Source: Deltaproteobacteria bacterium UBA2221 (GTDB lineage: Bacteria > Desulfobacterota > Syntrophorhabdia > Syntrophorhabdales > WCHB1-27). Taken from it: DNA of 58,059 nt. Of the stretch, positions 26,507 through 34,699 are shown one piece after another (positions within the stretch are counted from its first letter, which is position 1; every line of letters begins with the position of its first letter). A model generated the notes under the pieces. That model saw nothing but the letters and a program-made list of their open reading frames with translations. It did not search any database and was not told the DNA's origin. The position numbers and the translations under genes were made by a program. The DNA is taken from the NCBI GenBank assembly GCA_002328485.1, contig DCUF01000034.1, positions 1 to 58,059 on the forward strand, given 5' to 3'.

Positions 26507-27526
26507 TCACGAAGGGGACGATTTGCCGTAACCACCGTCTCTTTTTCCGACGCCCTTGAGCCATTCGATCATCAGGGGTGCACAAGCTTGTACCGTGTAC
26601 CGTTCCAGCATCCTCTCCCTCCCTGCCCTACCCATCTTCTCCCGAAGCGCCGCGTTCTCGGTCAAAACGGTGAGTTTCTCGACCCATTCCGACATAGTTT
26701 CCGCCCAGAATCCGTTCGTGCCCGGCTCCACCGCATCCCTATTGATCCCCACGGGCGTGCAGACCACGGGTAAACCGACGCCCATGTATTGAATGATCTT
26801 GAAACCGCACTTGCCTTGCGACCAAAGATCATCGAAGAGAGGCATGACGCCGATATCCAGATCCTGCAGATATTCAACCTCCTTTTCCGAGCTCCAGACA
26901 CGGCGAACCAATGGTATGTCCTGCGTCTCGATGAATACATCGCAGATGATGGCGAGGGAAACATTCTTGAATCGTCGGCCCAACTCCTCCCACACCTCTT
27001 TGTAACTTTCCATGTAGTGTATGCTTCCGTGGTCACCAATCCAGCCAATATGGATGGTATCACGGGGGCCGTAACTCTTTGGGCTGTATCGTTCGATATC
27101 GATAGGGGTCGGAAGGACGTGAATATTGCGCGAATATTTCATCGCCTCCGATCGCAGAAACTCATTTCCGGCAATCACGAGGTCGGCAAACCGGAGCATT
27201 CGGCGAAAAGAGAGTTTCCTGCGCAATGAGTAAGGATGAGAGGACAAGGAATTCTTGAACATAATAGCATCGTCGAAATCATAGACGATCTTTTTTCCCA
27301 TGCCCTTGAGGAGCATGATAATAAGGAGCGGGGGGCGTTTTCGCTGAACAAAGACAAGATCCGTTTGCCGCACCAGGCCGAGACAGCGAGCCCAGCCTGC
27401 TATGCCCTTCGGGAACTCAACCACGTCGACATCAATGCCCGCCTGCTTCAACAACGGCAAGTATTGAAGAACCCTGTAGCGACTGGCTGCCACAGTAAGC
27501 CCTTGGATAAAAAACAAAACCCTCAT
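26507..27526 (-). CDS. Glycosyltransferase, GT4-like
   Basis: 339 residues, GT-B fold. The N-terminal domain begins MRVLFFIQGLT and holds the IVYDFDDAIMF acceptor loop. The C-terminal donor domain has IHIGWIGDHGS near residue 180 and the EX7E region GLPVVCTPVGINRDAVEPG, where the first E aligns poorly. No signal or membrane segment. Acceptor and donor are unknown; context indicates cell-surface glycan or LPS. A 72-nt gap precedes the kinase gene downstream. Confidence 0.85.
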   Translation of the reverse strand: MRVLFFIQGLTVAASRYRVLQYLPLLKQAGIDVDVVEFPKGIAGWARCLGLVRQTDLVFVQRKRPPLLIIMLLKGMGKKIVYDFDDAIMFKNSLSSHPYSLRRKLSFRRMLRFADLVIAGNEFLRSEAMKYSRNIHVLPTPIDIERYSPKSYGPRDTIHIGWIGDHGSIHYMESYKEVWEELGRRFKNVSLAIICDVFIETQDIPLVRRVWSSEKEVEYLQDLDIGVMPLFDDLWSQGKCGFKIIQYMGVGLPVVCTPVGINRDAVEPGTNGFWAETMSEWVEKLTVLTENAALREKMGRAGRERMLERYTVQACAPLMIEWLKGVGKRDGGYGKSSPS

Positions 27527-27611
27527 GTAAGCCGTTAACCTGGGCGTGGAGACGCAACTGTCTTAACAAAACAACCGAGAAGAGGTGAGAAGACCTCCAA
27601 AAGATCCTGTC

Positions 27612-27749
27612 TCAATGGGCTTGAAAAGCTGTCCCCTTTTCAAGACATGCCTCAAAGTGTTTGCTGTCAACCAAAACGTAACCCTTCAGTTCCGACAGCG
27701 TAAGATGATAGACCAATTGAGCCGGTGACGTCAACGAAGGAAACGTCTT
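27612..27749 (-). pseudogene. Possible gene remnant in intergenic region
   Basis: In the 383-bp gap between a leftward glycosyltransferase and a rightward acetyltransferase, the minus strand encodes a 45-residue protein-like stretch (QLVYHLTLSELKGYVLVDSK then HFEACLEKGTAFQAH and stop). It has no start codon, and a TGA lies at 27752-27750. Other frames upstream are open too. It could be the broken end of a lost gene. I cannot name a family, and chance is not excluded. Confidence 0.2.
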
Positions 27750-27909
27750 TCATCGAGTCATCATGCCGTGGCCAGGCGAAGGGTACGAACCGGACCTGGG
27801 AGCGCAAAGCACCCAATCCTGTTGTTGTTACCCCGCATTTTAGGTTATATTGGGCCAGAAATTCCTCACGCTGGGAAGAACGGACGATCTTCGACAGAGA
27901 ACAGGGATC

Positions 27910-28527
27910 ATGAGAATACTCTCGGCTATCAAAAGGCAACTCAGAAGGGTCTATCGCTCCAAAAAGAGGAGAAGTCTTCAGGAGCAATTCCCTGACTATC
28001 GATTTGGAAAAGGGACCTACGCCAGGCACTTGAACGTTCACGACTGGGGAGAAGGCGCTATTTTGGAGGTTGGGGCTTTCTGCTCTATTGGAGATGCTGT
28101 TCAGGTGTTCCTTGCAAGTGGCGATCATGAACCGGAATGCGTGACAACGTACCCTTTTCACAAGCTGCGGAAAACCAACAAAAAGATTGCGGGCGGCCAA
28201 TCTAGAAAAGGCAATGTCAAAATCGGCAACGATGTTTGGATCGGAAGGGAGGCGGTCATCATGGCGGGCGTGACGATCGGAGACGGAGCGGTTGTAGGGG
28301 CACACGCTGTGGTGGCAAAGGACGTCGCCCCCTATGCGGTGGTCGTCGGTAATCCTGCCCGCCAGATCAAGAAACGATTCGATGAACAGACGATCCGGCA
28401 ATTGTTGGAAATCAGGTGGTGGGATCTGGACGATACGGCGATCGATCAGCTTCTCCCATTGTTGATGAGCACCGATATCACGACCTTCATTAATACAGCC
28501 AGAAAATTCCGAATCTCGGAAGAGTAA
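27910..28527 (+). CDS. Hexapeptide-repeat acyltransferase (CatB/xenobiotic acetyltransferase type)
   Basis: 205 residues from ATG 27910. A left-handed beta-helix is indicated by hexad repeats (ILEVGAFCSIGDAVQVF, then VKIGNDVWIGREAVIMAGVTIGDGAVVGAHAVV) and the terminal VVGNPARQIKKRF typical of the CatB/VatD family. The conserved catalytic histidine would be in LASGDHEPE. It probably O- or N-acetylates a sugar. It is the only rightward gene in the 24-39 kb cluster and has its own upstream gap, so may have been inserted or be separately expressed. Confidence 0.9.
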   Translation: MRILSAIKRQLRRVYRSKKRRSLQEQFPDYRFGKGTYARHLNVHDWGEGAILEVGAFCSIGDAVQVFLASGDHEPECVTTYPFHKLRKTNKKIAGGQSRKGNVKIGNDVWIGREAVIMAGVTIGDGAVVGAHAVVAKDVAPYAVVVGNPARQIKKRFDEQTIRQLLEIRWWDLDDTAIDQLLPLLMSTDITTFINTARKFRISEE

Positions 28528-28690
28528 CGACAAGCCCGGCCTCGTGCCATCTGGAAGGCCCCACCTTTTCCTCCCCCGTCCCAGTTCTTATCTCTCATCT
28601 CACCTATACAATTTGCCCGGTGCGCCTGGGGCTGGGGAGACAAAAAGAGCGACAAAGCCGGCGATAGAGGAAGATGAATGATTTAGGGAT

Positions 28691-29890
28691 TTATGGGCGG
28701 GTTGCTTCTTCAGCTACCTTTCTGTACACGGCCAGTGTTTCTGCAAGATTCCGTTCGGGTGAATACTGTTCCATACACGCACGGGACGCCGGGAGGGCCC
28801 CCGCTCTTTGGTTGGGGTCAAGATATTTGGAGATGGCGTCGGCGAGTTCTGTGGCGTCGGCAGGATTGTTGATGACGATCCCTGCGGCCTCGTTCTGTAT
28901 GGCCTCAGCCGCACCGTTGTGTCTTGTTGTAATCACTGGGAGCCCACTGGCAAGTGCCTCCAGCACCGTCAAGGAGCAGGAATCATAGAAGGTGGGGTGA
29001 ACATAGATATCGGCTGCTCCATACCACTGCTCCATCCCGGTCACGGCGCCCGCAAAAAGGACCTTATTCTCTATCCCCAGCCTTCGAGCCAGTCGACGAT
29101 ACTTCCCTGCATGCCCTCTGCCTGCGATCAACACCTGAAGATCCTGGCCCGGAAATCGCCCCAAGAGAAGGCCGAGGGCTGTGATTAGCGTTCTCACGCC
29201 TTTGAGTCGAAAGTTGTTGCCTGCAAAAAGGAGCAGGATCGTCTCGTCGCCCACACCCAGTTCCGTCCGTTTGGCTTTCCGGTACAGGTCTCTATTGCGC
29301 GGGTGGAACCGATCGAGATCGACGCTGTTAAAGACCACAGCGATGCGGTCTTCAGGGAAATGATAATATTGCACGATGTCCCGTTTTATCATAGAAGAGA
29401 TGGCAATAACCCTTTTCAACGTTGTCCCGCGATAGAGGCTCCTTTGCAGGCCTGTTTCCAGATAATGGCGGATCGATAGATACCGCTTCAGAGTCTTGTA
29501 CACGTAATAGACGGGGTTACTGATGGAGGCAAATTCCTGTTTCAGGTATGCCGGTTCGACGCCTCCATGGGGATTGAGCACGTTGACTTCAGAGCTTTCC
29601 GCAACGCCGTGGACGATATCGAAATCATAGCGACGGAGCAGGCGCGCAGCGTTGTATCTGAACGACAGGATGCGCAGCGACCGTGGAAATCTGGCCACGG
29701 GAATGAGGTGAACCGCATAGGGCAGATTGTCTGTGACTTCGACTCTTGACGCAAATACATGCATGTCGTGCCCCATCCTTGCGAGCTCCGACACGAGAAA
29801 AGAGAAATAGCGCTCACCGCCCCGTGAAGGCAGAAATTTATCAAGGAGGATGGCTATTCTTAATGGGCGGTGGGAAGAGTCTATGTCCAT
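28691..29890 (-). CDS. Glycosyltransferase family 4
   Basis: 399 residues from ATG 29890 (MDIDSSHRPLRIAILLDKF); an in-frame upstream start would overlap the next gene and adds a non-conserved arginine-rich tail. GT-B fold: LPSRGGERYF acceptor loop, HVFASR; the C-terminal domain has LLLFAGNNFRLKGV and the donor motif HPTFYDSCSLTVLEALASGLPVITT with the EX7E glutamates. Similar to LPS core and heptose-region glucosyltransferases of the RfaG kind. 13 nt separate it from the upstream glycosyltransferase. Confidence 0.9.
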   Translation of the reverse strand: MDIDSSHRPLRIAILLDKFLPSRGGERYFSFLVSELARMGHDMHVFASRVEVTDNLPYAVHLIPVARFPRSLRILSFRYNAARLLRRYDFDIVHGVAESSEVNVLNPHGGVEPAYLKQEFASISNPVYYVYKTLKRYLSIRHYLETGLQRSLYRGTTLKRVIAISSMIKRDIVQYYHFPEDRIAVVFNSVDLDRFHPRNRDLYRKAKRTELGVGDETILLLFAGNNFRLKGVRTLITALGLLLGRFPGQDLQVLIAGRGHAGKYRRLARRLGIENKVLFAGAVTGMEQWYGAADIYVHPTFYDSCSLTVLEALASGLPVITTRHNGAAEAIQNEAAGIVINNPADATELADAISKYLDPNQRAGALPASRACMEQYSPERNLAETLAVYRKVAEEATRP

Positions 29891-29903
29891 AGACGATCTG
29901 CCA

Positions 29904-31031
29904 TCATCTCCTGCCGAGCGACAGAAGCCTTTCGTAGAAGTCGATACACCTTTTGGCCTGGACGCCAAAATCCCACCGTTCCACGGCTGTCCGTCGGGCC
30001 GCGTCACCCAGGGTGGCCCTGAGCGTATCTTGCGTGAGTACCTCCTCCATTCGCCTGGCGAGTTGTTTCTCGTCACTCACCACATACCCCGTCCTGCCAT
30101 CGTCCACCAGCTCGGGGAGCATGCCTCGGTCGGAGACGATAGCGGGTTTGCCTGCAGCCAAAACCTCCCGCAGGGCCCGCGCCGTCCCATCGCTGCCTGC
30201 CCTCATCATGACAAAGAGGTCGAAGGTCGAGATCATGGAGAAGTAATCGTCAAACCGATAACCGGCAAGCACCACATCCCCTTGAAGCCCAAGGGCTGCG
30301 ACAGGCTTTACAATGCTTTCCTCTATCTGAGAGCTTCGGCCAACGATAACGAGTTTCACCCCGTCAATCCTGTCTCGAAGGAGCTTGAAGGCCTTTATGA
30401 TAAGATCATAGCCCCTGTCCGGCTTGAGACGCCCGATAACACCGACTATCTTCTCGCCGGGACCGACGCCCAAATCACTTCTCAAATCCTGGGTCGTCCC
30501 CGTATAGATGGTTATCCCCGGCGGCAACACGCAGGTCCTTTCCCCGGGGTAGCCGAAATTCTCCACGTCCTTTGCCAGTATCTTCCTGGAATATGCCATC
30601 AGCCCATCGGTTCGCCCAAGGAGCCGCTTCATCGCGAATCCCCGATCAAGTCCATCCCGCTTGTGGTCGGTCCTTACCAGCAGGGGTCCACGCGAAGCGG
30701 CGAAGAGCGATGCTGCTGCTATGGAATGATCGTGGTTGAGATGGGTGTGGATGATATGAAATCCTTCCTTGATCGCGTACCGGCTAATAGAGCGAAGGTC
30801 AAAAACCCAATCTTTGAAGGAGAAATAGCGACTCAGTCGAAACTCGTCATATCCGTTGATGCCACGCTTCACCACTTCTTTTCCCACCGTCTTTTCCGGG
30901 AAATTCTCAGGGGCTTTCCTGAAGGCCAACTGTATCTCAAGCCCGGCAAGGGTCAGATGCTCGCATAAGGAAACGACAGGATCGGATGCGCCGGTCCATT
31001 TCCAGTCACTGAGAAGGTGAAGTACTTTCAT
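29904..31031 (-). CDS. Glycosyltransferase family 4
   Basis: 375 residues, GT-B fold. N-terminus MKVLHLLSDWKWTGASDPV with the GG-like loop degenerate to TGAS; IIHTHLNHDH in the acceptor domain; IVGVIGRLKPDRGYDL and MMRAGSDGTARALREVLAAGKPAIVS in the donor domain, in which the first glutamate of EX7E is replaced by glycine/aspartate. The ATG overlaps the preceding aminotransferase stop as ATGA. Specific acceptor unknown. Confidence 0.88.
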   Translation of the reverse strand: MKVLHLLSDWKWTGASDPVVSLCEHLTLAGLEIQLAFRKAPENFPEKTVGKEVVKRGINGYDEFRLSRYFSFKDWVFDLRSISRYAIKEGFHIIHTHLNHDHSIAAASLFAASRGPLLVRTDHKRDGLDRGFAMKRLLGRTDGLMAYSRKILAKDVENFGYPGERTCVLPPGITIYTGTTQDLRSDLGVGPGEKIVGVIGRLKPDRGYDLIIKAFKLLRDRIDGVKLVIVGRSSQIEESIVKPVAALGLQGDVVLAGYRFDDYFSMISTFDLFVMMRAGSDGTARALREVLAAGKPAIVSDRGMLPELVDDGRTGYVVSDEKQLARRMEEVLTQDTLRATLGDAARRTAVERWDFGVQAKRCIDFYERLLSLGRR

Positions 31032-32134
31032 CGGGAATAAAAAGCCTTTATGGATGCGCAGACACTTTCAACCTCTTCCTTGAGAAGCCCTGGGTACATA
31101 GGGAGCGAAAGTATCTGTCGGGAGGCCTCTTCCGAGACCGGGAAATCGCCGAGCTTGTACCCAAGACTTCTATAGGCGCCCTGGAGGTGAATCGGCGTGG
31201 GATAGTGGATAAGGGTGGTTACCCCCTTTTCCTTGAGATAGGTGGCAAGCTCATCCCGCTCGGTGGAACGAACCACGTAGAGGTGGTAAACATGGTGCGC
31301 CCACTCCCGTTCTTTCGGGAGCACGAGGGGCGTATCTTTCAACCCTTCACGGTAGATCTCGGCAATGGCGCGCCGTTTTCTGTTCGATTCATCGAGATAG
31401 GTCAGTTTGTACCGGAGGATAGCCGCCTGGAGCTCATCGAGGCGCGAATTGAACCCTTCGATCTCGTGAGCGTGCTTTGTTTTTTGCCCATAGTTTCGAA
31501 GGGCCGTCGCCTTTTCATATACTTCCCTGTTGTCTGTCGCAATCCCTCCACCATCACCGAGGCAGCCGAGATTCTTGGTAGGGTAAAAGCTGAACGCGGC
31601 AGCCAGCCCGAAGGCTCCCACTCTCCGCCCCTTGTAGAGAGCGCCATGGGCCTGGCAGGCATCCTCAAAGACCGAGGCCCCATAGTCGGCGCACAGGGTA
31701 TTGATCTCATCCATACGGGCAGGATGGCCGTAAAGGTGAACCGGTATACACAACTTTATCCCCTGCTCCTTCTCGAGGATCTCCTCGAGCCGTCCCGGAT
31801 CCATGGTATAGGTGTCTGCTTCGATATCGCAGAGGACCGGGGTTATTCCGTGCGGAGAAAGGGCCATAACCGTGGCAACATAGGTGTTGGGTGTTGTTAC
31901 CACCTTATCACCCGCGACCAATCCGCAGGCAAGCCCGCCCATACGGATCGCGTCGGTCCCCGAACCTACACCGACTGAGAAGGAAAGGCCAAGATACCGG
32001 GCAAAATCGGCTTCAAAGGCCTTTACCTCGTCACCCATCACAAATTCACCGCGCCTACAGGTGCGATCGAAGATGTCTATGAGCTGTTCTCGGTTGTCGA
32101 GGTACTCCCGTTCGAGATTGAATATCTTCACCAT
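31028..32134 (-). CDS. DegT/DnrJ/EryC1 sugar aminotransferase
   Basis: 368 residues from ATG 32134 (MVKIFNLEREYLDNREQL). PLP enzyme that aminates a nucleotide-linked keto-sugar. Visible motifs are VGVGSGTDAIRM near the N-terminus, FEDACQAHGALYKG, and the PLP lysine in SFYPTKNLGCLGDGG. Paired with the neighbouring NAD-dependent epimerase, it suggests that an amino sugar is part of the surface glycan. Overlaps the next glycosyltransferase by 4 nt. Confidence 0.93.
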   Translation of the reverse strand: MVKIFNLEREYLDNREQLIDIFDRTCRRGEFVMGDEVKAFEADFARYLGLSFSVGVGSGTDAIRMGGLACGLVAGDKVVTTPNTYVATVMALSPHGITPVLCDIEADTYTMDPGRLEEILEKEQGIKLCIPVHLYGHPARMDEINTLCADYGASVFEDACQAHGALYKGRRVGAFGLAAAFSFYPTKNLGCLGDGGGIATDNREVYEKATALRNYGQKTKHAHEIEGFNSRLDELQAAILRYKLTYLDESNRKRRAIAEIYREGLKDTPLVLPKEREWAHHVYHLYVVRSTERDELATYLKEKGVTTLIHYPTPIHLQGAYRSLGYKLGDFPVSEEASRQILSLPMYPGLLKEEVESVCASIKAFYSR

Positions 32135-32197
32135 CGTAACCGTCTCTCCCCTATGATCAACAGCCTGCCTTCCGGGCAATGATATTGCTATTCCCCA

Positions 32198-33181
32198 TTA
32201 CCAGTACTCCTTCCGATACTTCCTGTAGTAGTCCGCGGTCAGTTTTATGCCTTCCTCAAGGGGAACCTTCGGCGTCCAGCCAACAACCTCGGTGATTTTG
32301 GATATATCCGCATAGTAGTCGCCCGGTTCTACCTCTTTTCGCTCAACGGTGAACTCGGTAAAGCCGACATTGCCAGACCCCACGACCCTCACTATTGTGG
32401 CGGCCAGGTCACGAAAGGATATGCCGACGCCCGTTCCCACATTGAAAACCTCTCCATAGGCCGGGTCGCACGTCGCAACCATGAGCAGGCACTGGATCAG
32501 ATCGTCCACATAGAGAAAATCACGCAGAATATGGCCGTCACCGAACACCGGTATCTCAGCGTCATCGAGCGCCTTTCTGATAAACCAGTTAAAAACCCCA
32601 AATTCGTCATGGGCCATCTGGTGCCTGGGGCCAAAGGTATTGGTAATGCGAAGACAGGCCCCCTTGATCCTGTAGATGTCGTCATAGACCAGAATCATCT
32701 TCTCAGCGGTCAGGTTGGTTACGGCATAGATGCCCTTCGGGTTGGTCGGGTGCTCCTCATCGACAGGCAGCTTAACCGTTGCTCCGTACTCACCGCGGGT
32801 GCCGGCAAAGATTACCTTGGCGTCTCTATTATTCAGTTTGAGCGCCTCCAGCAGGACCAGGGTTCCCTTGCAGTTGATATCCAGGTCATGGATGGGATTC
32901 TTCATGCTGTCCACATGATTCACCTGCCCGGCCAGATGGAAGATGTACTCCTTCCCTTTAACCAGGTGATTCATGGAGAGTTCATTTCGTATATCGGAGA
33001 AATTGACCCGTAGGTCATCTTCTATATCCTTGACATTAAAAAGGTTGCCGCCGTGCCTGGGTAGCATGTTGTCCACGATGGTCACATGGGCCCCCTGGCG
33101 AACCAGTTCGTGGCACAGGTTGCTGCCGATGAACCCCAAACCCCCTGTCACGAGGACCTGTTTATCCTTGAAGCTTTCCAT
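32198..33181 (-). CDS. NAD-dependent sugar epimerase/dehydratase with altered YxxxK
   Basis: 327 residues from ATG 33181, with GAGGAG upstream. Extended SDR fold: the NAD loop TGGLGFIGSN (12-21), D37 for adenine ribose, FHLAGQVNHV. The catalytic region reads AGTRGEYG (126-133) and Y152-A-V-T-N156, so the usual lysine of YxxxK is asparagine. Otherwise it is well conserved, including the C-terminal substrate lobe. It probably acts on a nucleotide-sugar, or is a structurally conserved variant with changed chemistry. A repeat element sits just upstream. Confidence 0.88.
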   Translation of the reverse strand: MESFKDKQVLVTGGLGFIGSNLCHELVRQGAHVTIVDNMLPRHGGNLFNVKDIEDDLRVNFSDIRNELSMNHLVKGKEYIFHLAGQVNHVDSMKNPIHDLDINCKGTLVLLEALKLNNRDAKVIFAGTRGEYGATVKLPVDEEHPTNPKGIYAVTNLTAEKMILVYDDIYRIKGACLRITNTFGPRHQMAHDEFGVFNWFIRKALDDAEIPVFGDGHILRDFLYVDDLIQCLLMVATCDPAYGEVFNVGTGVGISFRDLAATIVRVVGSGNVGFTEFTVERKEVEPGDYYADISKITEVVGWTPKVPLEEGIKLTADYYRKYRKEYW

Positions 33182-33205
33182 TTTGACGCTCCTCGCTACA
33201 TTAAC

Positions 33206-33299
33206 TGTGCAAATGGCGAAGTAGTAAATTGGCAAAATGGGATTAAAGCCATTTCGTCCGTTACCATTTCACTATTTCGCCATTTCACTATTTCTCGCC
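33206..33299. repeat. Octamer-based inverted-repeat element A
   Basis: The left arm GTGCAAATGGCGAA (33208-33221) and continuing sequence pair imperfectly with a right arm built of repeated 8-mers of the type ATTTCGCC/ATTTCACT (33248-33299). The right arm runs into the 3' end of the upstream glycosyltransferase gene and encodes its last codons (ARNSEMAK and stop). Related elements lie at 34549-34699 and 38156-38268. Confidence 0.7.
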
Positions 33300-34051
33300 T
33301 TATCGATCTTCTCCATTTCCCAGAGCTTGGCGTGCTTCATGAAGACGTAGTACATGGTTGAGGCAACAATGATGAGGCCTGGCACACCGTCAAGAAAACC
33401 CATTTTGAAGATGTAATCCCGGAAGAACCGGAAAAAGGGGCGGGTAATCATGTTTACCAGATGAAAAGACCGGCCCGCAGCACGGAGGTCATCGGCGTAG
33501 GCCGCTGAATATCGATCGATGGTGCGGATCTGGTGGCTCGTATCGCTGTAGGGGGTGTGCAGGTAGTAATTGCGCAAATTCCCTATTTTCCCATCCACGT
33601 GGACCTTGGCGTGGATTCCGCCGACCCATTGTCCTTTGTCTTTGCGGTACAGACGAACCTCGTGATCCGGATACCATCCTCCATGTCTTATGGTCCTGCC
33701 CAGATAGAAATTCTTCCGGTTGACCATGAAACCGTCATACCGGGTCCCGTTCTTCAGTACCTCTTCAATCTCTGCCTTGATCTCCGGAGTAAGCCACTCG
33801 TCAGCGTCAATAAAGAGGACCCACGGAGAGGTGCAGAGACTCTGGGCGTACCCATATTTCTCGGCCATGTCGCTTGTCATCAGTTGATAACAGCGATCAG
33901 TGTATCTTCCGATGATCTCTTTCGCACCATCCGTGCTTTCGGAATCGACCACCACAACCTCCGACGCCCAGCCCGCGACACTGGCAAGGGCCTTTTCGAT
34001 GGTCGAACCGTTATTCAGCGTGATCATGTAGACGGAGAGGGGCAGTGTCAC
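33272..34051 (-). CDS. Glycosyltransferase family 2, WaaE/KdtX-like
   Basis: 259 residues. GT-A fold typical of the LPS-core beta-glucosyltransferase WaaE family: SVYMITLNNGSTIEKAL, VVDSESTDGAKEI, the metal motif FIDADEW, and YDGFMVNRKNFYLGRTIRHGGWYPDHEVRLYR. A hydrophobic segment near residue 225-245 suggests peripheral membrane binding. It overlaps the hldE-type cytidylyltransferase by 4 nt. The last eight codons are supplied by repeat element A. Confidence 0.9.
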   Translation of the reverse strand: MTLPLSVYMITLNNGSTIEKALASVAGWASEVVVVDSESTDGAKEIIGRYTDRCYQLMTSDMAEKYGYAQSLCTSPWVLFIDADEWLTPEIKAEIEEVLKNGTRYDGFMVNRKNFYLGRTIRHGGWYPDHEVRLYRKDKGQWVGGIHAKVHVDGKIGNLRNYYLHTPYSDTSHQIRTIDRYSAAYADDLRAAGRSFHLVNMITRPFFRFFRDYIFKMGFLDGVPGLIIVASTMYYVFMKHAKLWEMEKIDKARNSEMAK

Positions 34052-34530
34052 TGGCTACCCATCTTCCTGACCTGTTTGATGATGTCCCTTGTAGAGTGGT
34101 TCTTTTCGTCCCCCACAATGGCCACGTCACCTCCGTAGGATCTGACCACATCCCGTTCCGGTACGGTATCGACAGTGTAATCGGTTCCCTTGGCCTGAAT
34201 GTGGGGTCTTAATTCCAGGAGAAGCTCCGAGACTGTGGGCTCACTGAAACTCGTCACATAATCCACACAGGACAGGGCGCAGAGGATCTCCACCCGTTCG
34301 AAGAGAGGCGTTACCGGGGCTTGCCGTTTACCAATGGTTACAAGGGATGAATCGTCATTGACAGCCACCACAAGGATATCACCCAGGGCCTTTGCACCCT
34401 GAAGATAGCGGACGTGACCGACATGGAGCAGATCGAAGCAGCCGTTGCCGAAGATGATCTTCTTTCCCTTGCCCCGCTCTTCGTCAAGAAGTTCCCGGAG
34501 ACGCGTCCTATCAGCTATGTAGTGTCCCAT
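34048..34530 (-). CDS. rfaE2: D-glycero-beta-D-manno-heptose 1-phosphate adenylyltransferase (HldE C-terminal domain)
   Basis: 160 residues, a stand-alone nucleotidyltransferase. GNGCFDLLHVGHVRYLQGAKALGD carries the HxGH motif. It makes ADP-heptose for the LPS inner core. In E. coli this domain is fused with the kinase as HldE; here the kinase is the separate upstream gene (34655-35665), 124 bp away with repeat element B between. Confidence 0.93.
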   Translation of the reverse strand: MGHYIADRTRLRELLDEERGKGKKIIFGNGCFDLLHVGHVRYLQGAKALGDILVVAVNDDSSLVTIGKRQAPVTPLFERVEILCALSCVDYVTSFSEPTVSELLLELRPHIQAKGTDYTVDTVPERDVVRSYGGDVAIVGDEKNHSTRDIIKQVRKMGSQ

Positions 34531-34548
34531 GTTCCTTCTTACCTAAAA

Positions 34549-34699
34549 GGCGCAAAATGGTTGAATAGCGAAATAGTGAAGTGGGAAAGACAAAAACCGT
34601 ATCTCCCATTTTGCCATTTCGCCATTTGCGCCCTTGTTGTTCCCAATCCACTCTCTATTTCGCCGTTTCGCCGTTTGCCCCCTTGCGTTTCCCAATCCA
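34549..34699. repeat. Octamer-based inverted-repeat element B with tandem module
   Basis: The left arm from GGCGCAAAATGG (34549) pairs with the right arm ending CCATTTGCGCC (34622-34632). Next to it a 45-bp module occurs twice, at 34606-34650 and 34655-34699, about 82% identical by hand. The second copy is the coding 3' end of the kinase gene, the first a duplicate just after its stop. Shares octamers and the TTCCCAATCCA tail with element C. Confidence 0.75.

Noticed and set aside
27667..28533. 288-residue open frame on the minus strand
   Set aside because: Lies opposite the clear hexapeptide acetyltransferase and has no domain-like pattern; the acetyltransferase frame explains the region.
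29850..30968. 372-residue plus-strand frame
   Set aside because: Antisense to a well-supported glycosyltransferase.
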